DNA of 48,508 nt from Rhodococcus sp. 06-235-1A (GCF_002258785.1 NZ_NOYI01000037.1:1-48508); one strand, 5' to 3'; shown: positions 24,121-32,725, counted from the first letter of the stretch. Notes: a model not told the origin generated them from the sequence alone. Numbers and translations are program-made.

Positions 24121-25395
24121 ATGGCAGCACTGAGCAAGGTATTCGCGGCCAGGCTCGCAGGCCTGGGTGTCCTGGGCCCCGACGGCGAATCGATCGGTCG
24201 GGTTCGCGACGTGGTCATCTCGATGCGTGTCGGCAGAGCGCAGCCGAGAGTCCTCGGCCTCGTGGTCGAATTGGCAACTCGCCGAAGAATTTTCGTGCCG
24301 ATGCTGCGCGTGACCAGCATCGAGCCCAACTCCGTTCAGCTCACGACCGGTAACGTCAGTCTGCGTCGATTCACCCAGCGCGCCAACGAGATCCTGGTGT
24401 TCGCGCAGATTCTCGACTCCAAGGTGCGCGTCGACGATCCCGAACTCGACGAACTGCACGACGCCGATTCGATCGTCGTCGACCTCGGTATCGAGCTCAC
24501 CCGAACGCGGGACTGGGTGGTCGCGCGAGTGGCTGTGCGTAAGCAGCGTCAGCGCCTCGCGCGCCGCGGTGCGATCCACGTCGTGGACTGGCAGCACGTG
24601 CAGGGGCTCACGCAGAACGAGCTGTCGATGCCCGATCAGGGGGTGGCGCAACTGCTCATGCAGTTCGAGGATCTCCGCGCGGCCGACGTGGCGAACGCGA
24701 TGCGCGAGCTTCCCGTCAAACGCCGCATGGAGGTGGCGCGGGCGCTCGACGACGAGCGGCTCGCGGACGTCGTTCAGGAATTGCCCGACGACGATCAGGT
24801 GGAGTTGATGCACTACCTCGGCGTCGACCGCGGTGCCGACGTGCTCGAGGCCATGGACCCGGACGACGCCGCCGACCTACTCGGCGAGTTGCCCGAGACC
24901 GAGGCGGAATCGCTTCTGCGACTGATGGATCCGGAGGACTCGGCACCCGTCCGCCGTCTGCTCGAACACTCCCCCGACACCGCCGGTGGTCTGATGACCC
25001 CCGAGCCGGTCGTGCTGACCGCGTCGACGACGGTGGCCGAGGCGCTCGCCCGGGTGCGCAACCCCGACCTGACGCCTGCGCTGGCATCCCTGGTGTTCGT
25101 GGTGCGGCCCCCGACCGCGACTCCGACCGGGCCTTACCTCGGCTGCGTCCATTTGCAGCAGCTACTGCGAGAACCCCCGGCGAGCCTGGTCGGCGGAGTG
25201 GTGGACAGCGCTCTTCCGCGGTTGTCCCCCGACGACAGCCTCACCGCCGTCACGCGATACTTCGCGACGTACAACCTCGTCTGCGGCCCGGTGGTCGACG
25301 ACGAGGACCACCTGGTCGGGGCCGTGACCGTGGACGACGTCCTCGATCACCTGCTGCCCGAGGACTGGCGAGATCAGGAAGTGGCCGGACAGTGA
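24121..25395 (+). CDS. Soluble MgtE-N/CBS-domain protein with N-terminal PRC-barrel-like domain
   Basis: A 424-aa protein with an unusual layout. Residues about 1-90 look like a PRC-barrel (VLGPDGESIGRVRDVVISM), about 180-285 are the superhelical MgtE-N domain (repeats such as VVQELPDDDQVELM and LGELPETEAESLL), and about 300-420 are a CBS pair. The MgtE membrane channel domain is absent: no transmembrane segment follows. In true MgtE, N and CBS domains sense cytosolic Mg2+ and gate the pore. The stop overlaps the DUF1003 membrane protein (GTGA), a likely partner. M. tuberculosis keeps a similar gene in the same region (Rv1232c). Transport by itself is unlikely. Confidence 0.88.
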   Translation: MAALSKVFAARLAGLGVLGPDGESIGRVRDVVISMRVGRAQPRVLGLVVELATRRRIFVPMLRVTSIEPNSVQLTTGNVSLRRFTQRANEILVFAQILDSKVRVDDPELDELHDADSIVVDLGIELTRTRDWVVARVAVRKQRQRLARRGAIHVVDWQHVQGLTQNELSMPDQGVAQLLMQFEDLRAADVANAMRELPVKRRMEVARALDDERLADVVQELPDDDQVELMHYLGVDRGADVLEAMDPDDAADLLGELPETEAESLLRLMDPEDSAPVRRLLEHSPDTAGGLMTPEPVVLTASTTVAEALARVRNPDLTPALASLVFVVRPPTATPTGPYLGCVHLQQLLREPPASLVGGVVDSALPRLSPDDSLTAVTRYFATYNLVCGPVVDDEDHLVGAVTVDDVLDHLLPEDWRDQEVAGQ

Positions 25396-25958
25396 AAGAA
25401 ACAGCACGCCAGAGAATGGACACCCCGCGCGGATCGCGGATGTTCAACGTCAATCTCGACTTCGATCTCGGCAAGTCGGGCGAGAAAGCCGCCAGGTTCC
25501 TCGGCACCGGGCGCTATCTGGCCATTCAGACGGCCATCGTGATCGTCTGGATCTTCCTCAACGTCGTTGCGGTCAATCTGCAGTGGGACCCGTATCCCTT
25601 CATCCTGCTCAACCTCGCCTTCTCGACTCAGGCCGCGTACGCCGCGCCGCTGATTCTGCTGGCCCAGAATCGGCAGGACGACCGCGACCGCGTCTCCCTC
25701 GAGGAGGACCGCTCCCGCGCCCAACAGACCAAGGCCGACACCGAATTCCTGGCCCGCGAGCTCGCTGCGCTGCGCATCGCCGTCGGTGAGGTCGCTACCC
25801 GCGACTACCTGCGCCGTGAACTCGACGAGATCAAGGCGCTGCTCGAACATGCGACGGGTCAACCGGTCACCGCACCGAAGAAGGCACGCAAGAAGGCGGC
25901 CGCACGGGCGCAGGACGACGCGGGTATGCCGGTAGCGTCGGACGCCGATACGCCCTAG
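25392..25958 (+). CDS. DUF1003 membrane protein
   Basis: A 188-aa protein with two transmembrane helices (about 43-63 and 69-90) joined by the family-typical short loop NLQWDPYPF, then a charged coiled-coil-like region (95-150) and a Lys/Ala-rich tail. DUF1003 function is unknown. GTG at 25392 overlaps the upstream stop by 4 bp. It probably forms a unit with the soluble MgtE-N/CBS protein, for instance as its membrane anchor or effector, which is an inference from coupling and conserved adjacency in relatives. Confidence 0.87.
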   Translation: MKETARQRMDTPRGSRMFNVNLDFDLGKSGEKAARFLGTGRYLAIQTAIVIVWIFLNVVAVNLQWDPYPFILLNLAFSTQAAYAAPLILLAQNRQDDRDRVSLEEDRSRAQQTKADTEFLARELAALRIAVGEVATRDYLRRELDEIKALLEHATGQPVTAPKKARKKAAARAQDDAGMPVASDADTP

Positions 25959-26030
25959 ACCTGCTCTGTAACGGCTCGATAACAGAACAGTCTCGAATCA
26001 GGTACCCTCGATCCCGGTCATCAGGTCGGG

Positions 26031-26059
26031 CCCCGGTTCTCACCGGGGAAATCAGGAGG
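26031..26059 (+). promoter_or_regulatory. Leader hairpin and strong ribosome site before the transglycosylase gene
   Basis: CCCCGG-TTCTCA-CCGGGG (26031-26048) is a 6-bp GC stem, followed after 5 nt by AGGAGG (26054-26059), 10 nt from the GTG at 26070. Cell-wall hydrolase genes in actinobacteria often have cis-regulated leaders; I could not match this one to a known riboswitch. Confidence 0.4.
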
Positions 26060-26069
26060 TACAGCACGC

Positions 26070-26942
26070 GTGGGTCGTCACAGAAAAGCATCGACTTCCA
26101 AGGTTCGACGGAATTCGGTGATTGCTCTGGCAGGTCTCGTCCCCGCAGGACTCGTCACCGCCGCCACCAGCGCTGGAGCAACGGAATACATTCCGTTCGT
26201 CTCCGCCAAGACCACACCGGCAGCACAGGAATCGAACGCCGTGGTCGAAACACCGCAACCGATCGCACAGGATCAGCAGGCACAGCCGGTGGCCCAGGCC
26301 GAGCTTCCGGTACCGGCACCGGTTCCTGCAGCCGCACCGGTCCCTGAGATCCCGCCCACACCGGAGCTCCCGACCAACCTGGCCGTCAGCCCCATCGCGA
26401 TCCCGGTCGTCAACGTCGCCGCCTACAAGAACGCCGAGCGGATCCTGGCCCAGCAGCAGCCCGGCTGCAGCATCAGCTGGACCGTCATCGCCGGCATCGG
26501 CCGCGTCGAGTCCACCCACGCCAACAACGGCAAGGTCGACGACTCGGGCGAGCTGCACGAGCCCATCCTCGGCCCGGTTCTGAACGGCACCCTCGCCGGC
26601 AATCAGGTGATTCGCGACACCGACGGCGGCGCACTCGACGGCGACACCCAGTACGACCGCGCCGTGGGACCCATGCAGTTCCTGCCCTCGACGTGGAACC
26701 TCTATCACGCCGACGGCAACGGCGACGGAGTCTCCGACCCACAGAACCTGTACGACGCGGCCCTGGCCACCGGCATGTACCTGTGCGACGGCGGCACCAA
26801 CATGCGCGACCTGGGATCGACCACCAAAGCGATCCTGCGCTACAACAATTCGATGGCCTACGTCGCGAACGTGCTCGCCTGGTCGGCCGGCTACGCCACC
26901 GGCATCGTCCCGACCTCCGACCAGCTGCCGCGCATTCACTGA
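26070..26942 (+). CDS. Secreted lytic transglycosylase (cell-wall hydrolase)
   Basis: A 290-aa exported peptidoglycan enzyme. A basic start and hydrophobic core (1-37) form a signal peptide; 50-115 is a Pro/Ala/Gln-rich wall-spanning linker; from 118 to 285 is a lysozyme-like transglycosylase domain with catalytic Glu147 (IGRVEST), GPMQFLPSTW (200-209) and the Ca2+-loop-like DGNGDGVSD (215-223). Two cysteines may pair. It cleaves glycan strands with 1,6-anhydro ends, for growth and division. Similar genes lie near mrp in mycobacteria (Rv1230c). The GTG at 26070 is fixed by AGGAGG. Confidence 0.9.
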   Translation: MGRHRKASTSKVRRNSVIALAGLVPAGLVTAATSAGATEYIPFVSAKTTPAAQESNAVVETPQPIAQDQQAQPVAQAELPVPAPVPAAAPVPEIPPTPELPTNLAVSPIAIPVVNVAAYKNAERILAQQQPGCSISWTVIAGIGRVESTHANNGKVDDSGELHEPILGPVLNGTLAGNQVIRDTDGGALDGDTQYDRAVGPMQFLPSTWNLYHADGNGDGVSDPQNLYDAALATGMYLCDGGTNMRDLGSTTKAILRYNNSMAYVANVLAWSAGYATGIVPTSDQLPRIH

Positions 26943-27003
26943 TCGGGTGTCCGTGCCAGCCCTGCTGTTCATCGGGAGTCGGCGCACCGCCTAGCATGAG
27001 GCA

Positions 27004-28140
27004 ATGGCTGTACTGACCGAATCCGACGTTCGGACCGCGCTGACGAAGGTCATCGACCCCGAGATCCGCAAACCCATCACCGACCTCGGGATGGTCAAGA
27101 GCATCGACATCTCCGCCGACGGAGCCGTCGGTGTCGGGATCTACCTCACCACCTCCGGCTGCCCGATGAAGACCGAGATCAGCGATCGCGTGAAGAACGC
27201 CGTCGCCGACGTCGCAGGTGTGGGCACCGTGACGGTCGAACTCGACGTGATGAACGACGAGCAGCGCACCGAACTCCGCAAGTCCTTGCGTGGCGATTCC
27301 GCAGAGCCGATCATCCCCTTTGCGCAACCCGGATCCCTGACGCGCGTGTACGCGGTGGCGTCGGGCAAGGGCGGCGTCGGTAAATCCAGCGTGACGGTCA
27401 ACCTCGCGGCATCCCTGACCGCTCGTGGGCTGTCGGTGGGTGTGCTCGACGCCGACATCTACGGTCACTCCGTGCCGCGGATGCTCGGTAACGACGCCAG
27501 GCCCACTCAGGTCGAGAAGATGATCATGCCGCCGCAGGCGCACGGCGTGAAGTTCATCTCGATCGCCCAGTTCACGCAGGGCAACACTCCCGTCGTCTGG
27601 CGCGGGCCGATGCTGCACCGTGCGTTGCAGCAGTTCCTCGCCGACGTCTTCTGGGGCGACCTGGACGTTCTGCTGCTCGACCTTCCGCCCGGCACCGGGG
27701 ACGTGGCGATCTCTGTCGCACAGCTCATTCCGAGCGCGGAGATCCTCGTGGTCACCACGCCGCAGCAGGCCGCGGCCGAGGTGGCCGAGCGAGCCGGAGC
27801 GATTGCACTGCAGACCCGTCAGCGCGTCGCCGGTGTCGTCGAGAACATGTCGTGGCTCGAATTGCCCGACGGCACCCGGATGGACATCTTCGGATCCGGT
27901 GGCGGACAGGACGTATCGGACAGATTGACCAAAGCAGTCGGTGCGAGCGTTCCGCTACTGGGCCAGATTCCTCTCGACACCGCCGTCCGAGAGGGCGGTG
28001 ACGCCGGCACACCGATCGTGCTGAGCAACCCGGAATCGCCTGCGGCACAAGCACTCGAGGCCGTCGCGGCGAAACTCGCCGTACGCGAGCGAGGCCTGGT
28101 GGGAATGTCGCTCGGTATCGATTCGGCACGCAAGCTGTAG
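27004..28140 (+). CDS. mrp: Mrp/ApbC-family P-loop ATPase (Fe-S carrier type) with MIP18/DUF59 domain
   Basis: A 378-aa cytosolic protein. Residues 5-90 are the DUF59/MIP18 domain (ITDLGMVKSI, conserved Cys53 in SGCPMK), and 115-365 the ParA/MinD-like ATPase with deviant Walker A GKGGVGKS (121-128) and DLPPGTGD. Mrp/NBP35 proteins move Fe-S clusters to apo-enzymes. The CxxC that bridges the cluster in many Mrp proteins is absent: the segment after ENMS (280-283) reads WLELPDGTRMDIFGSGGG. Start ATG has TAGCAT (26992-26997) 6 nt upstream and no Shine-Dalgarno, the leaderless pattern. M. tuberculosis has mrp (Rv1229c) at the equivalent place. Confidence 0.92.
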   Translation: MAVLTESDVRTALTKVIDPEIRKPITDLGMVKSIDISADGAVGVGIYLTTSGCPMKTEISDRVKNAVADVAGVGTVTVELDVMNDEQRTELRKSLRGDSAEPIIPFAQPGSLTRVYAVASGKGGVGKSSVTVNLAASLTARGLSVGVLDADIYGHSVPRMLGNDARPTQVEKMIMPPQAHGVKFISIAQFTQGNTPVVWRGPMLHRALQQFLADVFWGDLDVLLLDLPPGTGDVAISVAQLIPSAEILVVTTPQQAAAEVAERAGAIALQTRQRVAGVVENMSWLELPDGTRMDIFGSGGGQDVSDRLTKAVGASVPLLGQIPLDTAVREGGDAGTPIVLSNPESPAAQALEAVAAKLAVRERGLVGMSLGIDSARKL

Positions 28141-28189
28141 AGCGCGCGCTTATACCCGACAAACGACGCGGGAAACAGGGTTGGAGCCT

Positions 28190-28195
28190 TATGAT
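28190..28195 (+). promoter_or_regulatory. Candidate -10 of the amino-acid importer operon
   Basis: TATGAT, one base from the TATAAT consensus, about 37 bp before the ATG at 28233. No clear -35 hexamer is seen at the right distance. It fits a short leader with GAGAG as ribosome site. Confidence 0.4.
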
Positions 28196-28232
28196 TTGCC
28201 TTCAATCCTACTGTCGATAGAGAGTGGCCTTC

Positions 28233-29690
28233 ATGAAGAAGCCGCATCGGGTCAGGCCGGTCGTCGTTCCGGTTCTGATCGCACTGCTGATCACCCTGCT
28301 GGGATCGATGCTCGGTCCCGCCATGGCGTCGGCGCAACCCGCCCCGCCCGCCCAGAACTATTCGATCGCGACCGACACCACGTTCGCGCCGTTCGAATTC
28401 CAGGACGAGACAGGCAAACTCGTCGGAATCGATATGGACCTGCTCGCCGCGATCTCGGTGGATCAGGGTTTCGACTACACCGTCGAGCAAGTCGGTTTCG
28501 ATACCGCGCTCCAGGGCGTCACCAGCGGCCAGTTCAACGGAATGATCGCCGGCATGTCGATCACCGACGAACGCAAGGCCACCTTCGACTTCTCCGAGCC
28601 GTACTTCGATTCCGGTGTCCAGATGGCGATTCTGGATTCCAACGACGAGATCAAGGGCTACGAGGATCTGCGCGGCAAGTCCGTCGCAGTCAAGAACGGC
28701 ACCGAGGGCGCGACCTTCGCCGCGTCGATCGCAGATCAGTACGGCTTCACCATCCGGAGCTTCGACGACTCGGCGACGATGTTCGAGGAAGTGCGCACCG
28801 GTAACTCCGCGGCCGCCTTCGAGGACTACCCGGTGCTCGCCTACGGCATCACCCAGGGCAACGGATTCAAGACCGTCACCGAGAAAGAAGCCGGTGCCAG
28901 TTACGGATTCGCCGTCGCCAAGGGCACCAACGCGCAGCTGCTCGAGCAGTTCAACACCGGCCTCGAGAACCTGCGCGCCAACGGCCAGTACGACCAGATT
29001 CTCGACACCTACCTCAACGCCGATGCGTCCACCGCAGACACGTCCATCCCCGGCCTCATCGCCAGCAGTTGGCAGCTGTTGCTCAAGGGCCTGTGGCTGA
29101 CCATCGTGTTGACCGTCATTTCCATCGCCATCGCGTTGGTACTGGGCGGCATCTTCGGCCTGTTCCGCGTCTCCACCAACATCGTGCTCCGCGGTATCGG
29201 CACCACCTACGTCGACATCTTCCGTGGCACACCGCTTCTGGTGCAGGCATTCTTCATCTACTTCGGTGTGCCCGCGGCGCTGAACTTCCAGATGTCGGCG
29301 TTCACCGCAGGCATCATCACCCTCTCGCTCAACGCCGGTGCCTACATGGCCGAGATCGTCCGCGGCGGCATCCTCGCCGTCGACAAGGGCCAGATGGAAG
29401 CGTCGCGCAGTCTCGGCATCAGCTACCTCAAGTCGATGCGAAAAGTGGTGATGCCACAGGCAATTCGCACGATGATCCCGTCGTATATCAACCAGTTCGT
29501 CATCACGCTCAAGGACACGTCACTGCTCTCGGTCATCGGCCTCGCCGAACTGACACAGACGGGTCGTCTGATCATCGCCCGCAACTTCGAGTCGTTCAAC
29601 ATGTGGCTCATCGTCGGCGTTCTGTACTTCATCATCATCATGGCTCTCACCAAGCTGTCGAACCGGCTCGAGAAGAGGATCAACAAATGA
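28233..29690 (+). CDS. Polar amino-acid ABC importer: fused binding protein and permease
   Basis: A 485-aa fusion. A long signal-anchor (about 10-34) leads to an extracellular family-3 solute-binding domain (45-270; TDTTFAPFEFQ, GQFNGMIAGMSITDERK, FSEPYFDSG), then from about 276 a HisM/GlnP-type permease domain whose coupling loop is MEASRSLGISYLKSMRKVVMP. GlnP-type fusions of this kind import Gln, Glu, Asn or Arg. The ATG at 28233 is preferred over a GTG at 28224 because GAGAG sits 8 nt upstream. The ATPase gene starts inside its stop (ATGA). It occupies the slot between mrp and tatB, where M. tuberculosis has other genes. Substrate not assignable. Confidence 0.93.
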   Translation: MKKPHRVRPVVVPVLIALLITLLGSMLGPAMASAQPAPPAQNYSIATDTTFAPFEFQDETGKLVGIDMDLLAAISVDQGFDYTVEQVGFDTALQGVTSGQFNGMIAGMSITDERKATFDFSEPYFDSGVQMAILDSNDEIKGYEDLRGKSVAVKNGTEGATFAASIADQYGFTIRSFDDSATMFEEVRTGNSAAAFEDYPVLAYGITQGNGFKTVTEKEAGASYGFAVAKGTNAQLLEQFNTGLENLRANGQYDQILDTYLNADASTADTSIPGLIASSWQLLLKGLWLTIVLTVISIAIALVLGGIFGLFRVSTNIVLRGIGTTYVDIFRGTPLLVQAFFIYFGVPAALNFQMSAFTAGIITLSLNAGAYMAEIVRGGILAVDKGQMEASRSLGISYLKSMRKVVMPQAIRTMIPSYINQFVITLKDTSLLSVIGLAELTQTGRLIIARNFESFNMWLIVGVLYFIIIMALTKLSNRLEKRINK

Positions 29691-30460
29691 GCACCGAACT
29701 GACCAAGGACCTGCCGGTCGACAGCGGTTCCGGAACCAAGATCTCCATCAAGGGCCTGCAGAAGGCGTTCGGCGACAACACGGTCCTCAAGGGCATCGAC
29801 GCCGAGATCGCCAACGGTGAAGTGGTGTGCGTGATCGGGCCATCGGGCTCCGGCAAGAGCACGTTCCTGCGTTGCCTGAACAAGCTCGAGGACATCACCG
29901 CCGGATCGGTCGTCGTCGACGGCACCGACCTCACTGCCAAGAACGTCGACCTGGACAAGGTGCGCCAGAACATCGGCATGGTGTTCCAGCACTTCAACCT
30001 CTTCCCGCACATGACCGCCCTCGAGAACGTCATGCTCGCGCCCGTCGAGACCAAGAAGATGTCGAAGTCGCAGGCCAAGGATTCGGCCGTCGAACTGCTC
30101 GAACAGGTCGGCCTGAGCGAGCGCGCGGACTACAAGCCGGCCAACCTCTCCGGCGGGCAGAAGCAGCGTGTCGCCATCGCCCGAGCATTGGCCATGAGCC
30201 CGTCGATCATGCTGTTCGACGAGGCCACCAGCGCACTCGACCCCGAGATGGTCGGCGAAGTACTGCAGGTGCTGCGCGACCTCGCCAAAGGCGGTATGAC
30301 GATGGTCGTCGTGACCCACGAGATGGGCTTCGCCCGCGAGGTCGCGGATCGTGTGATCTTCATGGCCGAGGGCGTCATCGTCGAGGAGGGAACCCCCGAC
30401 GAGTTGTTCGGGAATCCACAGAACACACGTACCCAGGACTTCCTGAACAAGGTGCTCTAG
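29687..30460 (+). CDS. Polar amino-acid ABC importer ATPase (GlnQ type)
   Basis: A 257-aa ATPase. Walker A GPSGSGKST at 51-59, Q-loop Gln101 (VFQHFNLFPH), signature LSGGQKQR at 154-161, Walker B IMLFDEA with Glu179, and switch His in VTHEMGFARE. GlnQ/HisP-type proteins are typically this size, with an N-terminal extension of about 18 residues here. ATG at 29687 overlaps the permease stop. A homodimer would drive the fused binding protein-permease. The operon ends before two tandem intergenic hairpins. Confidence 0.95.
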   Translation: MSTELTKDLPVDSGSGTKISIKGLQKAFGDNTVLKGIDAEIANGEVVCVIGPSGSGKSTFLRCLNKLEDITAGSVVVDGTDLTAKNVDLDKVRQNIGMVFQHFNLFPHMTALENVMLAPVETKKMSKSQAKDSAVELLEQVGLSERADYKPANLSGGQKQRVAIARALAMSPSIMLFDEATSALDPEMVGEVLQVLRDLAKGGMTMVVVTHEMGFAREVADRVIFMAEGVIVEEGTPDELFGNPQNTRTQDFLNKVL

Positions 30461-30482
30461 CCCGCGCTCCCCCGTTTGCGTC

Positions 30483-30587
30483 AATGGACCACTGCCGCGC
30501 TCAGACGTGTGCAGTGGTCCATTCACGCAGCAGCGGTGTCGGCGTCAATGGACCATTGCCGCGCCCAGACGTATGCAAGGGTCCATT
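30483..30587. repeat. Two tandem hairpin elements between convergent genes
   Basis: Copy 1: AATGGACCACTGC (30483-30495) pairs perfectly with GCAGTGGTCCATT (30511-30523). Copy 2: AATGGACCATTGC (30547-30559) pairs with GCAAGGGTCCATT (30575-30587), with one compensated change and one mismatch relative to copy 1. The copies are 64 bp apart and share flanks (CGTCAATGG, TCCATTCACGC). They lie between the glnQ-type gene and tatB stops and may act as terminators or REP-like elements. Confidence 0.85.
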
Positions 30588-30625
30588 CACGCGGACGGGT
30601 GAGACCGAACGAGGAAGGATTCAGG

Positions 30626-31090
30626 CTAGGTGGCGTCGGCGTCGATCGGCGGAGTATCGCCGGCCGCCAGTTTCGGTTCGTTCTTGCTCATCGACACCCC
30701 ACCCTGTGGAGTGCTGATCTGGGGCGTCGGGCCGCCTGAATTCTTCGGCTTGGTCTCGAAGGGCTTGGTCTCGAAGGGCTTGCCCTTGAAGGTGTCGTCC
30801 AGGGGGTTCTTGAAGATCGAATCGTCGCCGTCGAGCAGGTGTTTGGTGATCACCGCTCGCGGGGTCATTCCCCTGAGCTGGTTGAGGTCGGCCAGCGGCT
30901 TGCGAAGGTCCTCGAAGTCGGTGCCCAGCTCGTCCTTGAGCTGCTGACTCGCGCCGTTGGCATAGTCCTTGACCTGGCGGATGGACTTGGACACCCAGCT
31001 GATCGCGCCGGGAAGGCGATCCGGGCCGAGGATGACCAGAGCTGCTACGAGGAGAATTACGAGCTCTCCCCAACCGATGTTGCCGAACAC
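30626..31090 (-). CDS. tatB: Twin-arginine translocase subunit TatB
   Basis: A 154-aa single-span protein. The N-terminal helix IGWGELVILLVAALVILGP with conserved Glu8 and the Gly-Pro hinge is diagnostic of TatA/B; the following amphipathic helix (RLPGAISWVSKSIRQVKDYA) and the long acidic-basic tail fit TatB. TatB helps TatC bind folded precursors with RR signals. It is the last gene after sigE-rseA-htrA, as in M. tuberculosis (Rv1221-Rv1224). The C-terminal part holds a duplicated KPFET unit encoded by a 15-bp tandem repeat. Confidence 0.93.
   Translation of the reverse strand: MFGNIGWGELVILLVAALVILGPDRLPGAISWVSKSIRQVKDYANGASQQLKDELGTDFEDLRKPLADLNQLRGMTPRAVITKHLLDGDDSIFKNPLDDTFKGKPFETKPFETKPKNSGGPTPQISTPQGGVSMSKNEPKLAAGDTPPIDADAT
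30749..30793. repeat. 15-bp tandem repeat inside tatB
   Basis: CTTGGTCTCGAAGGG occurs twice without mismatch (30749-30763, 30764-30778) and a third, degenerate copy follows (30779-30793). In frame, it gives a KPFET duplication in the hydrophilic tail of TatB. Copy number could vary between strains by slippage. Confidence 0.85.
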
Positions 31091-31108
31091 GCCTGCCAGC
31101 CTACGTCG

Positions 31109-32641
31109 TCAGTCCGAAACCGGCGTGACGGAGACGTCCACCAGCCGACCGGAACGGACGAGTTGTACGGGTACCGCTTGGCCGATCGTGGTTTCCTGCA
31201 CCGCGACCACGAGTTCGTCCGCGTCGCCCACGGTGCGGTCGCCGACCTTGGTGATGACGTCGCCTTCGACGATCCCGGCCTGTTGCGCCGGACCGTCGGC
31301 GCGGACGTTCGCTACTTCCGCGCCGGCCGAGGTGTCGTTGATGACCGATCGGGCGTTGATGCCGAAGTCCGGGTGCCGCATGACGCCGTCCCGAATCAAC
31401 GACTGCGTCACCTCGAAGACCTCGTCGACAGGAATTGCGAACCCGAGGCCGACCGAGCCACCGCTCTCGCTTCGGATCGCCGAGTTGATACCGATGACGC
31501 GTCCCTCGAAGTCGATGAGCGGGCCACCGGAGTTACCGGGGTTGATCGCGGCGTCGGTCTGTACGGCGTCGATGACGGCATCGGTATCGGTGCCTTCCCC
31601 CGACAGCGCGACGGGCCGGTCGAGCGCGCTGACGATGCCCGAGGTGACCGTCTTGTTCAGCCCGAGCGGCGATCCGACGGCAATGACGTCCTGGCCGACG
31701 CGAACGTCCTCCGAGCGCCCGAGTACGGCCTCGGTCAGGTTGCCCACATCGGTCTTGAGGACAGCGAGGTCGGTCTTGGTGTCGCGGCCGACGATGCGTC
31801 CTGGCACCTTGGTGCCGTCGGAGAAGGTCACTTCGAGTGTCGAGTTGTCCGGGTCGGACGCGGCGAGTGAGATCACGTGGTTGTTCGTCACGATGTAGCC
31901 GTCACCGCTCAGTACGACGCCCGAGCCGGTGCCCCCGGTCTCCCCCAGCGTCACCTGGATCGACACGACGGATGGCAGGACGGCGTCGGCGACCTTGCTG
32001 ATCTGACCGCGCGGGATGTCGTCGCCACTGGACTGGGTCAGAGTGACCTTCTGGCTTGTCAGAGCGCCTGTGACCTCTGCGGTCAGACGACCGAACAGGC
32101 CGCCGACCAGCCCGATGACGAGCGCGAGAACACCGAGCACGACGAGAGCCCGGATGGACACCGAGCGACCGAACAGCACGTCGCGGACACCGAGTTTGGT
32201 GCCCGGCGGAAGAACGGGAGGCGGTGGCGTGTCGACCGCGGCGCTGCCGAGGGACACCCGCGACGTGGGATCGCGCCACGGATCGGCCGGCTCCGACGGC
32301 GCGGCGGTCGTCCCGTTCTCGGCGTCGGGATCGCGCTGAAGCGATTCCTGGGCATCGACCGGACGCCCGAACGCCTCGGCGAGAACCGGATCGGGTGGCC
32401 GAACCGACACCCGCGAGGGCAACTGTTCACCGGGTCGGCGCGGAGAGAAAGAGCCGTCGACATCGTCGGGACGTCCGAACACCGAGGCCGACATCGGATC
32501 GACGGAGGGCCGATATACCGGACGCGGTGGCAACCGTGGACCTTCCGGACCGTTCTGCGCGGCTTCGAAATCCGATGGGTCGGTGCCTGCGGTCTCGGTG
32601 CTGGTCGAATTCGATGTCACGCGTCCGGTTACCCCTCGCAT
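31109..32641 (-). CDS. htrA: HtrA/DegP-type membrane-anchored serine protease
   Basis: A 510-aa trypsin-like envelope protease. The first ~160 residues are a cytosolic, Pro/Asp-rich region with two FGRP motifs (55-58, 91-94); a transmembrane helix lies at 163-184; the protease triad is His255 (TNNHV), Asp291 (KTDLAVL) and Ser371 (GNSGGPL); a C-terminal PDZ domain (about 405-505) ends the chain. It degrades or refolds damaged exported proteins and, in mycobacteria, takes part in the SigE stress circuit. Start at the ATG at 32641 is kept, but a GTG at 32620 with GAGGGG upstream is at least as likely. Confidence 0.92.
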   Translation of the reverse strand: MRGVTGRVTSNSTSTETAGTDPSDFEAAQNGPEGPRLPPRPVYRPSVDPMSASVFGRPDDVDGSFSPRRPGEQLPSRVSVRPPDPVLAEAFGRPVDAQESLQRDPDAENGTTAAPSEPADPWRDPTSRVSLGSAAVDTPPPPVLPPGTKLGVRDVLFGRSVSIRALVVLGVLALVIGLVGGLFGRLTAEVTGALTSQKVTLTQSSGDDIPRGQISKVADAVLPSVVSIQVTLGETGGTGSGVVLSGDGYIVTNNHVISLAASDPDNSTLEVTFSDGTKVPGRIVGRDTKTDLAVLKTDVGNLTEAVLGRSEDVRVGQDVIAVGSPLGLNKTVTSGIVSALDRPVALSGEGTDTDAVIDAVQTDAAINPGNSGGPLIDFEGRVIGINSAIRSESGGSVGLGFAIPVDEVFEVTQSLIRDGVMRHPDFGINARSVINDTSAGAEVANVRADGPAQQAGIVEGDVITKVGDRTVGDADELVVAVQETTIGQAVPVQLVRSGRLVDVSVTPVSD

Positions 32642-32725
32642 ACGTCGGTGTGAGAGTTCAGTATCACTCGAGCGGTCGGCGCGGCTCGATGCAGGTGAGA
32701 AGTCGTCGGGCAGATCTCGATGCGA

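Noticed and set aside
25959..26070. A ydaO-type c-di-AMP riboswitch before the transglycosylase
   Set aside because: The leader is short and I could not find the conserved core blocks; kept only as an unassigned leader hairpin.
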